A stretch of DNA of 64,000 nucleotides from Clarkia xantiana subsp. parviflora (GCA_036873135.1 JAPTYO010000002.1:44817452-44881451), one strand, 5' to 3'; positions 34,021-44,918 are shown, numbered from the stretch's first letter. Translations and numbers: made by a program. The notes: generated by a model not told the origin, from the letters alone.

Positions 34021-34820
34021 ATAAATAATCCGCAGGTTGTCATTGCGGCATATAAGTTGATTGTGCACATAGCTTGATGGCTTTGTGTTGCCGGCATCTT
34101 CTTGAGATAGACGCCTATGTTATGAATGGAGAAATAAACTCCCTGTTGGTGTAGATAATAGATATGTTGGTGTTGTATACCATAAATCCCTCCTTGAACA
34201 CAATGCTTAGCTTGTATTGTTGAAGTAAATTTTCGTACAGAGGTTACTACTTGGCGTAATTCCTGAGTAGTAATCGTAGTGTAGCATGTACTAGGATTCC
34301 TTGTTTGTGTAGGAAACTTCCCTGAGTGCAGACGCGATAGGTGCGGATCATGATAGGTATGCATATATTGGGGATGTGGCTTTTCTAAGTATCATCCGTT
34401 AAATGTAGTTGTAGCATGCTGACTTTGAAAATATCTTGGTCTTAACTTCCAAGTTTTTGATTCCATGATGACGCCTTTTGATGTAGTCGTCAATATGAGT
34501 AAATTGTTGTTAATGATAAGCGTTGTCATAACGCGCAATAGATTTTGCTTGCACATGGCATAATATCTTGGATTATTGATGTAGATAGTAGGCGCGTAGT
34601 TTTGTTGCTTCGCGTTTAATCCAAAATAGCATGCAAGGCATAGATATGTACCTACAAATGTAGATTGACTTTATTAGATACTTGCGCGTATTTATATTGT
34701 TTTTTCGAGAAGGCATCAACCGATCACTCCTTCTTGAAACATGTAAATGCGATTACACTAGAAACACTTGGAATAGAAATGCGCAAAGTAATATGAAAGA
34801 TAGTTATTTCTCCCGTTTCA
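34021..34820. other. Spacer downstream of the element C gag-PR-gag2 stop
   Basis: No gene seen. It contains one further diverged gacgcctttt...gtagtcgtcaat block near 34470-34490 related to the adjacent array. Confidence 0.45.
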
Positions 34821-37223
34821 TTATGGCTGGTTTGATGACGATGTCGCGGAGTCGGTTGCAACAAATCGCCTTAATGCACCTAGCGCGATGCATTCTTCAA
34901 TCTCCCACCTTAGTGGTAGGCACATGTTTGTGTTGTGCCCCCAAGTTTTGTGGTATTTGCACCATTCCCTAATGTTGTTGCCCAAGAAAGCTGTCTTTGG
35001 AACAAGTGGACTTGGGAGCTTGTTTTCAAGTAGGTTGACGTAGATGTCTTCAACAACCGTGTTTAGTGGTGTGAAGATGTTGTCGATATCGATGCTTGCG
35101 CCTTCCTGTTTGTTCGTTTTTGCTCGAACTCCTTTGTCCCAACCGAGGGGTGTACCCCACCTCAGTTCTTGTTCGCACAAGTCTGCTGTCTCAAGCTTAT
35201 CCTTTAGATCTGCCATGGTTTTTGTTGTTCGCCATCCATGAGTTCGTCCGAAGAGAAGGAAAGATCTGGCGTTCATGTTTGCATAGAACACGCTTATCAC
35301 TTCTTCTTTTGTTGCTTTTGCCGAGGAGGCATCAGAAGCGAATCTGATGAAGTAGTCCATGATTGGTTCGCCTTCACCTTGCTTGATGAGCCATATTTGG
35401 TTCCATGACGAATACTGAATGTACTCTTGTGGCTTCCAAACTATGGCAGCTTGTTCCACAACTTGTTCCCGCCTTTCGTCAACAATTTTCTGCCTTTTGA
35501 AAGAATTTATCATTGCCACATGGAAATGGTGTTTTGCTCTTAGGGAATTGACGTAACAACGTCTTGCAGTTATCTGGTCGCCTAGAACTTCCCCAATCCC
35601 ATGGTCCGTAGGGAACTTCATCTTTTGGTGGACAGTGGAGGGCACGATCACGTAAAGGTTGATCGTTGTTCGCCCCAAAATTCCGTTATAGGCCCCGAGA
35701 GATTCTACAACGACGAAAGTGACGTTGACATGCAATGCTTTCCACCCTTCGCCAAGGATGACAGGAAGCGTGATTGTTCCCAGGGGGTGTGTAGCTGCTC
35801 CGGCGAAGCTGACTAGCGAGAAGGTTCCCGGAGTCAAGTCTTTGACAGATATTCCCAATTGCTCTAGGACTTTGACATGTAGAATGTCAGCGGAGCTTCC
35901 ACCATCGACGAGGATTCTTTTCACATCGTATCCGTCAATGTCCATGGTTATGACTAAAGCGTCATCGTGAGGGTAAACGATATGCTTTAAGTCTTCCCTG
36001 GAAAATTGGATGACCGCGTCTTCTTGCTCCGGTTGCTTGCACTTTCCGTATTTCGGCGATGTTGCTGCTTGGGATGCATAAATGTCCCGAGCATTAGACA
36101 CTTGTCCTCCGGCGGCAGGTCCTCCATGTATGACGTTGATTATGCCTCGCTTAGCTGGCGGAGGGTTGTCATTGACCTTTTCTTTTCCGTTGTTTCCTCT
36201 TTTTGATGACTCTGCTTGAGCCTTTTTCGGGGGGTTGTCGCCTTGATCGACAAATTGCTTCAATTCGCCTTTGAGGACGAAGTTGTTAATGCGGAAGCGT
36301 AGACTGACACAGCTGTCCGTCTCGTGGCCGAAGACCTCGTGGTTTTCGCACCTCTTATCCTTGTCTCTCCCCAGCGGGCCTTTTCTGAAATTGTTCGGCT
36401 CTTTCCACATATTCGCGTCCTTCATCTCTCTCAATATTACGGACAGCGGGGCATTCAAAGGAATGCAGTCGGCAAGATTTAATTCTTTTGGTTTCTGAAA
36501 ATCTCCTTGAAAAGGTCTTTTCAGATGAGGTTGCCAATTTCTTCCTTGTTGACCACTTGAGTGTGGTTTTGGTTGGTTCTGCTTTGGATTTTCTTTTGCC
36601 TTTGCCGCAGAGATTTTTGCCTTGTTCTGGCTTCTGAACCTTTCGAGGTCCACGTATTCTTTTACTCTTGCGGCTAACTCCTCCATGGTTTCGGCTGGGC
36701 GCTTTGCCATCTTTTCTGCTAGGGCATAGCCCCTTCGTCCGAGGTTTCGAATGAACGCTCGAACAATCTCTCCTTCCGTCAGATTACCCTGAATATCAGA
36801 GATATTTTGATTGAAGCGGACGTAGTAGTCGGCAAGAGATTCTTCGTTTTGTTGTTGAACGTCGTCCAGAGCATTTGACCCCTTTAGCAATATGCGCTCG
36901 CCCATGTATCGTTGAATGAATTTAGCCTTCAGGTCTGCCCATGAAGTGATGCTTCCGCATGGCAGTGAGAAGAACCAGTGTGCTGCAGTCCCGGCAAGAG
37001 TTTGTGAAAATGTCATTGCGAAGTGGTGTGGGTTCTTCGTTCTGCCTAGCAGAGAGGCCTCGTGCTTTTGCACGTGTTCCACTGGATCTCCTTTTCCGCG
37101 GTAGAGGTCTCCTCCAATTCTGTACAGTGCGTCTGGGACGCGACTGTTCACAAGGTGGTCCGCGAACGGATGTGACGCCCTTTCTTCAAGTGCGTGCATA
37201 CCCTTCATTTTTGCTTCCTTCAT
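34821..37223 (-). CDS. gag-protease-second gag-like domain polyprotein of element C
   Basis: An uninterrupted 800-codon frame. Residues about 25-195 are a gag capsid (RIGGDLYRGKGDPVEHVQ, KAKFIQRYMGERILLKG, ADYYVRFNQN). Then a zinc-knuckle-like motif C292-x2-H295-x4-H300-x4-C305, a linker with INVIHGGPAAGG (362-373), and aspartic protease with D440-G-G (ILVDGGSSADIL) and NGILGRTT near 513-520. After about residue 560, where RT begins in elements A and E, the sequence switches to a second gag-like part: WLIKQGEGEPIMDYFIRF resembles the capsid C-terminal half, and C755-x2-H758-x4-H763-x4-C768 is a second knuckle, ending SSSNQP. No RT motif exists. The 5' part of gag (37220-37799) is one base out of frame. 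Confidence 0.85.
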   Translation of the reverse strand: MKEAKMKGMHALEERASHPFADHLVNSRVPDALYRIGGDLYRGKGDPVEHVQKHEASLLGRTKNPHHFAMTFSQTLAGTAAHWFFSLPCGSITSWADLKAKFIQRYMGERILLKGSNALDDVQQQNEESLADYYVRFNQNISDIQGNLTEGEIVRAFIRNLGRRGYALAEKMAKRPAETMEELAARVKEYVDLERFRSQNKAKISAAKAKENPKQNQPKPHSSGQQGRNWQPHLKRPFQGDFQKPKELNLADCIPLNAPLSVILREMKDANMWKEPNNFRKGPLGRDKDKRCENHEVFGHETDSCVSLRFRINNFVLKGELKQFVDQGDNPPKKAQAESSKRGNNGKEKVNDNPPPAKRGIINVIHGGPAAGGQVSNARDIYASQAATSPKYGKCKQPEQEDAVIQFSREDLKHIVYPHDDALVITMDIDGYDVKRILVDGGSSADILHVKVLEQLGISVKDLTPGTFSLVSFAGAATHPLGTITLPVILGEGWKALHVNVTFVVVESLGAYNGILGRTTINLYVIVPSTVHQKMKFPTDHGIGEVLGDQITARRCYVNSLRAKHHFHVAMINSFKRQKIVDERREQVVEQAAIVWKPQEYIQYSSWNQIWLIKQGEGEPIMDYFIRFASDASSAKATKEEVISVFYANMNARSFLLFGRTHGWRTTKTMADLKDKLETADLCEQELRWGTPLGWDKGVRAKTNKQEGASIDIDNIFTPLNTVVEDIYVNLLENKLPSPLVPKTAFLGNNIREWCKYHKTWGHNTNMCLPLRWEIEECIALGALRRFVATDSATSSSNQP

Positions 37224-37942
37224 CTTCTTTCCACCATTTCTTCTAACATCTCGGCGGTAAACCCTTTTACAGGTTCAGCGTAACCTGTTGAAGGATTTTG
37301 CCGGCCATTGTTGTGGTAGATGTAAGATTGATCTCTACTTGTGGCCTGGAAGGGATCATCCCTTGTTGGCTGCTGTGGGTGGTAGAATGGTGGTTGCCTT
37401 TCATTCCTCCAATGACGGGCTCCTTGGGAAGGAGTGTATGACCATTCGGCTTCATATCTTGCGTGTTGGGTTCTGCCTTGGAAAGGATTGCCGTAGCGAG
37501 TAGTGTTTTGCGACACCTCTCTTGCTGGCGCGGCGCGCTCTTGGTTGGTTGGAGGTGGTTGAGCAGCATATCCTTGGTTTTTTAGAGACTCGCGGAATGC
37601 GAGTAACTCTTCCAACGCAGCCATTATCGCTGGAGTAACGGTGGGCATTGGGTTTGCTCCCGTTCTTTGTTCGCCTTGCGGCATTTCCGTCTGAGATTCA
37701 TCTTCATGCACCTCTGGCCCGAAACCAGGTGGCGTTGAGTGATGCTCGTCCCTTGGCTCTTTGTGCTGTGCGTCGGGCACATTGTCCGTTGGCATGGAGG
37801 TTTGTGCCACTGACGAGTGTTCGGTTGAGTCTCGGAAAGTCTGTGTCCCAAAAAGGCGGTTGTGTCTCAGGAGGTGTCGGAGTCTCAAAAGGCGATGGAC
37901 TGTGCACAAGTTCGGATGTCTGGGGCATCGATTCCTGCACAA
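37220..37942 (-). pseudogene. N-terminal gag of element C, frameshifted and fused to LTR sequence
   Basis: From about 37799 leftward: gag N-terminus with MPTVTPAIMAALEELLAF, a proline/glutamine-rich stretch and GFTAEMLEEMVERR. A one-base deletion near 37222-37228 separates it from the main gag-PR frame. The frame also reads upstream into LTR bases (37800-37942; MCRNRCPRHPN...), which are not gag. The junction at 37799/37800 shows that the PBS, leader and gag start were deleted. Confidence 0.7.
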
Positions 37943-38429
37943 AGGACCGGTGCTAGCACGGAGAGGGGGGGTGGTGCTAGCGGAGCCCTCTCCGATGCTT
38001 AAGTCACTATAGGGCTAAAAGAGTAATTCTAGAGAGAGAAAATATTTCTAGAGAGAAGTCAGAGCTCAAAATACCAAAGTTGGGCAAATGAGAGGATGTG
38101 TGAAAATGGGTGACCATTGCTTCCTATTTATAGGCTTCCTTGGGACCGGACCCGGTTTTAAAGCGGTTTGATGACGGTTCAAAAGCAAGCGGTAACCGTC
38201 ATCCATATTGGCAATGCGCGAACTTGACTTCTCTACACGTAACGGTAATCGCGGAAACGGTATCGCACGATACCCGCAATGCAATCCGGAGGTCCGGTCC
38301 GGACGCGCGTAACACGCTTCCGGACCGTTTTGACCCTTTGGGAGACGTTTTTCATGTCGAGATGTAATTTTGACGTGTTTACGAGGCCCGGAATATAAAT
38401 ACGAACCCGAATTGGACATATATCCATCA
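37800..38429 (-). repeat. Truncated 5' LTR of element C
   Basis: Matches the 3' LTR from 26926 onward and ends tatatccatca at 38429. The inner about 88 bases present in the 3' LTR, as well as the PBS, are missing and replaced by gag sequence. TATA-like tatttatag at about 38127-38135. Confidence 0.85.
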
Positions 38430-38965
38430 ATCACCACCCGGCTCCGGCGACCACCACCCATCTCCGACGACCACAACCCCAGCTCCGACGACCACCACCC
38501 CAGCTCAGGCGACCACCACCCCTTCCATCGACCCAAAAAAGCTCCGATCGAAGCTTTGGAGCTCCGATCAGAGCTTTTTTTTGGCTCCGATCGGAGCTTT
38601 TTTGGGTCGCCGGAGGGGGTTTTGGTCGCCGGAGCTGGGGTGGTGGTCGCCGGAGCTGGGGTGGTGGTCGCCGGAGCTGGGGTGGTGGTCGGTGGCGGTG
38701 GCCGTGGTGGCCTTAGGGCATAATTAGTGTGCAGGGGTATTTTAGACATTTCACATTTCATTAATTAAACTGATAAATTGTATAATAATTGCAAAAAGGT
38801 AATTCCGTCATTTCACGTGTTTCCGTTACATTTAACGGCAAATTTGGACGGAAACTGGATTATCAACAAAACTCAAAATTCAGGCCCTTAATAATACGTT
38901 TTTTCAATTCAGACCCCTTTTGGCAACATGAGCAAACATTCAGGCCCCTATTGTGTTATTAACCC
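38430..38965. mobile_element. MITE 3 (MULE-type), right part
   Basis: Second half of the element that starts at 26554. Contains repeated cgaccaccaccccagctcc and, inverted, ggagctggggtggtggtcg, plus a gctccgatcggagc palindrome series. It ends ...GGCCCCTATTGTGTTATTAACCC, the complement of its left end, followed by tttcctcaa. Its proline- or glycine-rich frames are a by-product of the repeats. Confidence 0.85.
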
Positions 38966-38974
38966 TTTCCTCAA

Positions 38975-39960
38975 ACATAGCATCACGCCATCCAGATTCG
39001 GGTACAGTCACCAAGTCAATTTTAGCAATTAAGGAGCTAGTCACTGGAATAAGTGAGCATACGAGACGTAATTAGCAATAAGATAGGACAATTGATGAAT
39101 TGTACATAGACGTCTACCTTTACGAAGAAGGGCAATAGGAAGATAATAATCAGTAGGAAGATCAGCAAATGGTGTGTCAGAAAGATTAGATGACTGCGAC
39201 ACTTGGTTGAGGAGATGTATCAATGTTCTCCGGTCTTCTCGAATAAACCCGAAGGACATGTAGCATAGGCAAATGTGGAGGCGGGGTGGCAATCGTTGCG
39301 GACTAGTGGGAACAGGATTATCCTCTTGTGCAACGACAGAATTATCATCTTGTGCATCAAGAAGAACTGGTGTAACAATTGGATGTGGAGGTACAGTATA
39401 ATGTAGCCACTAATCTCCCCATCCTTGAGTGGGAGTTACAGACTGGGGCAGGTACAAAAAATGAGTACTTTCCAAGAAAGTCGCATCAGTATACACCAAA
39501 TATTTGCTAAGATCCGGAGAATAAGATCGATATTCTTTTTGGTGACCAGAATATTCCAAAAAATCACATTTCAACATTTTCTGGTCTAGCTTCGTTACAG
39601 TAGGTCACATATCTCGAATATAGTACGTAGTGCAAATAATTGTGGCTCCACCGGAAATAATGGTTTGTCCGGAAATAACACATTATAAGAGGCTTCACCA
39701 TTAGGTACCAGAGATGGCATGCGATTAATCAGAAAACAAGTTGTGGCCCAAAAAGGTTTTGGAATCTTCATTTGGAACAAAAGAGCACGAGTCGTCTCAA
39801 GTAGGTGCCAGTTCATTCTTTCAGCAACACCATTGTGAGCAGGAGTATCAATACACGAAGATTTGTGAAGAATCCCATTATGTGTCATGTAGTTCTGAAA
39901 CGAGGAAGACATGTACTCTTGGCGTTATCACTTCTCAACACACATAGAAATGAGTGAACT
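38975..39960 (-). pseudogene. Copia integrase C-terminal region (degenerate)
   Basis: Minus strand from 39912: SSCIDTPAHNGVAERMN, HLLETTRALLFQMKIPKPFW, CFLINRMPS, NVLFPDKPLFPVEPQLF, the usual copia integrase core end. After a frameshift come YSPDLSKYLVYTDATFLES-like residues and ALLRKGRRLCTIHQLSYLI. Stops and shifts throughout. This is the upstream part of the same copia element as 24265-26544. Confidence 0.82.
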
Positions 39961-39984
39961 CAAATCGACTTTTCATAAAATATA

Positions 39985-40368
39985 GGGTTAAAGTTACTTT
40001 TCATACAACACTTTTGATCAAATGTGACTTTTGGTACGAAACGTTTTATTTTTTGTTTACTTTTGGTACCAAATTTTTGAAAAAAGGTGCATTTTAGTAC
40101 ATTTGTTAGTTGACCGTTAGTTTTGACCGTTAAATGATATGTGCAAGTCACGTGACCCACATTATACTTTTGATTTTTTCAATTTAGTCACTCAAATACA
40201 TTCCTAACTTTAATTTGTTTATTTAGTCATAAAATTTTTGGTTAATATGTATTTTGATACAACATGTTTGACGATTTTTAGCTTTTGGTGCAACATTTTT
40301 TTTTGTATACTTTTGGTGCAATATGTTTGCAATTTGTACCACTTTTGGTACATCCGTTAGTTGACCGT
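39985..40368. mobile_element. Two truncated MITEs of the GGGTTAA group (39985-40243 and 40244-40368)
   Basis: The first begins gggttaaagttacttttcatac and includes tgaccgttaaatg and gtcacgtgac. It is cut at about 40244 by a second one (ggttaatatgtattttgatacaacatg) nearly identical to the left arm of MITE 1. That one is in turn cut at 40369 by the LTR of element D. Neither retains its right end. Confidence 0.7.
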
Positions 40369-41082
40369 TGTTGGATCACGGTGGAACTCCGGTACGGTCT
40401 TGACGGTGATCCGAGCTCCTTTGCTCCACGTAATCCTGCAAGAGCGGATAGACCGGGCGGTGACCCAGAATCCCTCTCCGATGCTTAAATGAGTATCTAG
40501 TATGAACTGGAAAGCAGCAATCTCAAAGAGTATATCAAAACGTAATGTGATCTGAGGTAACCTCTGCCCTTTTATAGGCTGAGAGGTACCTCAGTTACCT
40601 GGTGAACCGTTGGGGTGGTTAGCCCATATTTCGCGTATCTCGGGCACGATCCCGCCTATCTAGGCCATGATCTCGCTTATCTCGGCCACGCCCCGCGTAT
40701 CTCGGCCATGCTCCGCGTATCTCAGCCACGCTCCGCGTATCTTGGCCACGCCCCGCGTATCTCGGCCTCAACCTCTGATAGCAAGTCCCGACTAATATCG
40801 GGGACTCCAGAGTTATCTCATTGTGTCACCGCTCGGGGCCCCTCGTCATCGTGACAGGGCCAATAATTCTCAGGGATTCATCATCGGGGCCTACTTAAAG
40901 TCATCTCATCGAGAGCATCCAGCTCACCTATCGGGACCGACTCTGTCGGGACCTTTCATCATCGGGACTCCCTCTGTCGGGACCCTTCGCCTTGGTCTTC
41001 TTGACCTCCATTTAGGGGCCAGTGGGCCTATTCACCGTTTCCTCAGCGTTAAAGGGCCTAACGGCCATAGCGAAACCCATCA
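40369..41082 (-). repeat. 3' LTR of element D (714 bp)
   Basis: TGTTGGATCACGG at 40369 to cgaaacccatca ending 41082; in element orientation TGATGGGTTTCG...CCGTGATCCAACA. Very similar to the LTR at 57435-58139 and related to that of element E. It includes the inverted gagatacgc-type array (40635-40765) and a TATA box (ccttttataggc, 40568-40579). Confidence 0.88.
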
Positions 41083-41096
41083 TTTGCCCCCAAGAC
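41083..41096 (-). promoter_or_regulatory. Polypurine tract, element D
   Basis: Minus strand reads gtcttgggggcaaa directly before the LTR start TGATGG, identical to the PPT of element E. Confidence 0.8.
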
Positions 41097-41453
41097 ATGA
41101 GGGACTTTCAGTTCGTAGTGTCTTTCAACTCCCGACCTCCCGACATCGGAGTCAGGTGTCTTTGATACAGTCACTCGATACAAATCTTCTCGTTCACGTT
41201 TCCTCGATACCTTGAGGATAACTAACAAATCCGAGAAGACTCCTCGGTTCCCCAGCCATTAATTGCAGCAGATAACGAAGCGACGTCTTTGGCACCCGTA
41301 CCTGATTTTTCGCGCCTGCTTTTTCTGAAAAAGTGCTTTTCAGGCCGTTTCATCATTACGCCCGTTGCCGTTCTGTACGTTTCATCTCAACGGCTCAGAT
41401 TAAAACACTTCGACGATTCAGATCAGAACGTCCTTTCGACTGTCCTCTTCTCC

Positions 41454-41475
41454 TATAAAACCCTAACCCTGGGCA
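41454..41475 (+). promoter_or_regulatory. Internal promoter of the element D aORF (TATA box and telobox-like motif)
   Basis: tataaaa at 41454-41460 merges into aaaccctaaccctgg. The TATA box is about 175 bp upstream of the aORF ATG at 41633. Element E has the equivalent on its minus strand (ttataaaagctaaaaccctgg, 54521-54542). This supports transcription of the aORF from its own promoter. Confidence 0.6.
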
Positions 41476-41632
41476 CAGTTCCCCTTTTACCGTTTCTGAA
41501 ATTCCAAAAGCTCTCTGCAACTTTGATAACCCAAGCTCTGCGATTTCGAAGACTCAAGTGCTTCTCCGGCCTCCTGTTCTCCGAACAACTTTCCGGCAAC
41601 ATCAAGTTCATCCTTTTCACTTTCGAATCATC

Positions 41633-44348
41633 ATGTCTGGTAATGATTTCTTTTCTGTTGCTTGTATATCTTTTCCTTCGTCTTTGCTTAATTCGTTCGC
41701 AATTTTCCGAAAAACCCAATGTACCTTTCCTTGCCATGGTTGATTTCAGACAGTGGATCCAGTTCCGAGGGGAGAAAGCCCTTCAATTTCGACTATGCTC
41801 TCAACGAGATTTCCAGCACTGCTTACGATGCTGCTCTCCGGGAGGGATGCATCACCTCTACCTGGGAACCTCGTTTCCCATATCCTTGGCCCCGCCTCTC
41901 GAGTAACCTTGAGGTTACTCGTCCCCGGAAAGGGGAGGTATTTGTCTCTACGGGGCAAATATCAGCGGGGATTCGATTCCCCTTCTACGGCACTTTGGTC
42001 GAGATGTGCCAACACTACAAGACAGATCCAACCACTTTCTCTCCTCACGCCATCCGCCTATGGAACGCCTTCCAGGTCCTCTGCTTCCGACAGAAGTGGG
42101 TTTACAGCCTCAAGCTCTTCAGAACCTTCTACGGGATGAAGTGCAACGAGGAGGGGGTCTGCGCCTTCTACCCCAGGATGCCCAAGTGGAACAAGACGCA
42201 ACTCGCATTGTGCAACTGGACCAATGACACCTGGAAGGTGGTCAAAGGTCGGGGACTTCTGATCGACACAGGGTCCGATAACAGTGTGTGGAAGAGGAGC
42301 TACTTCTTCATCCAGAACTCCTCGATCCCGTGGCCCCGATGGGAGGTGGAAGCGGACTCTCCTCCTGCTTACCACACCTATTCTGATGAAGACTTCCAGA
42401 CTCTTCATCTCATCCAGCTCTACCGATGGGGGGAGTCCTATACTCCCCTTGATGCCAATTCTCTCGCGGAGCGGAACCTGGTGAATGCCGGGATCCGACT
42501 CCTCGACATAGTCTCCGGGGGTCAACTCTTCGACGGCCCCTCCAATATGGTTCCTTGGGTAACGTTTCTAACCTCTGTTTTTTACTGTTTGCAGCTAAGA
42601 AGGTATCCGTGCTGACCAATCTGATCCTTAAGCAGGGGGAGACCGATGCTGTCCGCCCTACGCGGAAGAGGAAGTCAGCCAAGAAGGCTGCTGCTCCGTC
42701 GGGATCTCCTTCCGCGGAGCCGCGTGGAGGTGGACAAGCTCTTCGATGTCCAGAACGCTGAAGAAGGTAAAAAGCTCCGCCTCGCTATTAAATCGTACAG
42801 GAAGCTAGTTCCGAAGGAATTGATTCCGTCGACCATGGAGGCCCGCATCGCCGATGTCAAACGTGTTCTCCGAGGGGAAACTCCTCGTGTCCTGAAGGCG
42901 GGCTACTACAACTACCGCGGGAAGGACCAATATGTTTCTCGGCACATCGTCTGGTTTAAGGGCCCTAACGAACTTCCTGATTATGTTTCTGAAGCCTCCT
43001 CTCGTCCTCTAGGTGCAGGTCACTCGGGAGCTCCGTCGGGTGCTGGAGCTTCAGCAGGTGCACCACCTTCAGCAGGGGCGCCTCCTTCGGCAGGGGCACC
43101 ACTTTTCTCTGGTGGAGAGACCCCGACCGGCGATCAATTTCGTCGGGTGGAGAACCTGGACTCCTCCAAGGAGACTGATGAGGGCGGCTCCCTTCACCAT
43201 CGTCGGAGGACGGGGCAGTCGCCACTGAAACCAACCTCCAAGGGGCTGTCCCCCTCGCCTTCTTCACAACAGCGACAGCCGTCGCCCATCCACGACTTCA
43301 CTCCTTCCCCAGCCCGGGGCGAGTCGGAGGCACGCCCCTCCACGACTCGAGTCGGCCCTTCTCCTCTCCCCCTCGACGGGAGTTTTTACAAGGTCTTGGA
43401 CCCCGCACAGAAGGATTCTCCCTGGACCCCGATCCAAACGCTGCAAGGGGTCCAGCTCCGACAGGGGGATACGTACCCCGACCTGGCTACACATTTTCTA
43501 GCAGGCTCAATCCTGCCCACTAGGAGATATCCGATTTTCTTGGATCGGGAGGACATCCGTCGGGATGTTCAAGAGATTTCCATGCGTCGGATAGAGGTAA
43601 AACTTTCACTTTTCTCTTCTTCATCAATAAGACCGGCTGCTCATCTGCTAACACTTTTCTCCCTTCCTTCGCAGGAGATGGGGGACATCAACCGTTTCCT
43701 CGGGTACATCTTCGCCTTCGAGGAGGCCTTGGAGCAGGAGCGGGCTAAGGGGGCTCCCGCGGTTGTAGCCAAGCTTAAGGAGGATCCGAGTCTTCGCGGG
43801 GAAAACTGGCCAAGGAGCAGGCCATCCTCGACCGAAAGACTCGGGACCTCCAAAAGCAGGTTTGCGACTTCGAGGGGCTCCTGAAGCGGGAGCGGCAGGA
43901 GCGGCAGGTTTGCTGAGGACAAGCTTGTCCTTGAAAAGAAGGCTCTGGAGGAGCAGATCGCTGAGGTTCCCGCGCAGCTGATCGCGACCGAGACCAAGGG
44001 CCGGGAGGATTATCGGAGGTCCGAAGACTTCCAGGCGGATGCAGTGAAGTTCTGCAGCGCGGAGGTGGAGAACACCCTCTTCAACGCAGTTGAGGAACTC
44101 CACCTGGAGTATGGCGACGCCATCAACTTCGACAAGTCTCCGTCTCTCGCTCCCTTCCAAAGAAATACTTTGCTCTCTCGGAGGAGAGTGATGAGGGGAG
44201 CACCCCCGCGGTTGTTGAAGACATGGCGGAGCCTCCAAGTGCCGACGCCCCGATAATCGACCCTCTAGCAGCTGAACCTGTGGAGCCTTCTGCCACAGAC
44301 CTTGTGGACCCTGCTCCCGCTGATGCCGCCGACAAGGACCAAGCCTAA
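41633..44348 (+). pseudogene. Antisense additional ORF of element D (Transposase_28-like, coiled coil)
   Basis: Exons 41633-41639 (ATGTCTG), 41750-42558, 42595-43596 and 43675-44348, each with GT-AG introns in the same places as in element E. Exon 2 has FDYALNEISSTAYDAALREG, GIRFPFYGTLVEMCQHYKT, HAIRLWNAFQVLCFRQKW and WKRSYFFIQNSSIPWPRWE. I associate this with Pfam Transposase_28, 'putative gypsy type transposon'. Exon 3 has a KRK-rich stretch, then RKLVPKELIPSTMEARI and a Pro/Ser/Gly-rich linker. Exon 4 is coiled-coil-like, ending acidic (PAPADAADKDQA). Damage: an indel near 42720-42735 and frame breaks near 43810-43910 and 44155. Function unknown; nuclear localisation is only a guess from basic stretches. 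Confidence 0.72.
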
Positions 44349-44448
44349 ATGCTTTATCTTTAGAGTCCTTGTATTTTTCTTCATTTTTGTAATCCTCGGG
44401 CCTTTGAGCCCTCATTAATATCAGACTATCTTAGTTCTGATTTTCCAT

Positions 44449-44712
44449 TGCACTTCTCAAAGCGACTTTCAACACACATCACTTAAGACGATTTAATCGT
44501 GCCAACTAAGGCAATTCAATCCGCATCACTTAAGACGACTTAACCACCTGCACCACCTAAGGCGACTTAATACCGTGCACCACTTAAGGCGACTTTTCCA
44601 ACACTTAGAATAAATCCAAGAATCATGCATCACTTAAGACGACTTAATCTCGTGCATCACTTAAGACGACTTAATCTCGTGCACCACTTAAGGCGTCTTA
44701 ACAACACTTAGA
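44449..44712. repeat. Short tandem array after the element D aORF
   Basis: About nine units of 24-30 bp based on cacttaagacgacttaatcgtg, with two longer inserts (aacacttagaataaa). It is the convergent-junction array of element D. The element is cut at its end, where element E's LTR sequence begins at about 44713 with shared bases ataaa. Confidence 0.85.
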
Positions 44713-44917
44713 ATAAAGGAGGAAGTTACCTTAGAAAACAATCATCTAATACACACTTAGAACATTGCTGCCACCCCATTGATCGTATACTCATTTAAGC
44801 ATCAGAGAGGGATTCTGGGTCACCACCCAGGTCATCCCCTTTTGCAGGATTGCGCGGAGCCCAGGAGTCCAGAGCTTTCCGTCAAGGACGTAACGGAGCT
44901 TCGCCCGTGATCCAACA
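44713..44917 (+). repeat. Truncated 5' LTR of element E
   Basis: Equals the last about 205 bases of the 3' LTR (from aaggaggaagttacc, 55585, to gatccaaca). The U3 and TATA box are missing, so this LTR cannot drive transcription by itself. Confidence 0.88.
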
Positions 44918-44918
44918 T

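Larger units (their letters stand above)
26838..38429 (-). mobile_element. Element C: non-autonomous gypsy (Tat-like) with gag-PR-gag2 and no RT/integrase
   Basis: From the right on the minus strand: a 5' LTR missing its inner end (37800-38429), a long gag-PR-gag2 frame, spacer with tandem arrays, a duplicated aORF region, a palindromic array, PPT and a full 3' LTR (26838-27582). Flanking pentamers accac and atcac differ by one base, a plausible target duplication inside MITE 3. RT, both RNase H modules and integrase are absent, with protease running directly into a gag-like domain. Structure and spacer sequence are closest to element B. Confidence 0.82.

Noticed and set aside
34682..34972. 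Plus-strand frame opposite the end of gag2
   Set aside because: Overlaps the better supported minus-strand frame; no recognisable motif.
38066..38761. Proline/threonine-rich frame
   Set aside because: Spans an LTR end and the MITE 3 core repeats; no homology or start context.
41454..41475. Telomere-like ccctaaccct
   Set aside because: Only one and a half units next to a TATA box; better read as a promoter telobox-like motif.
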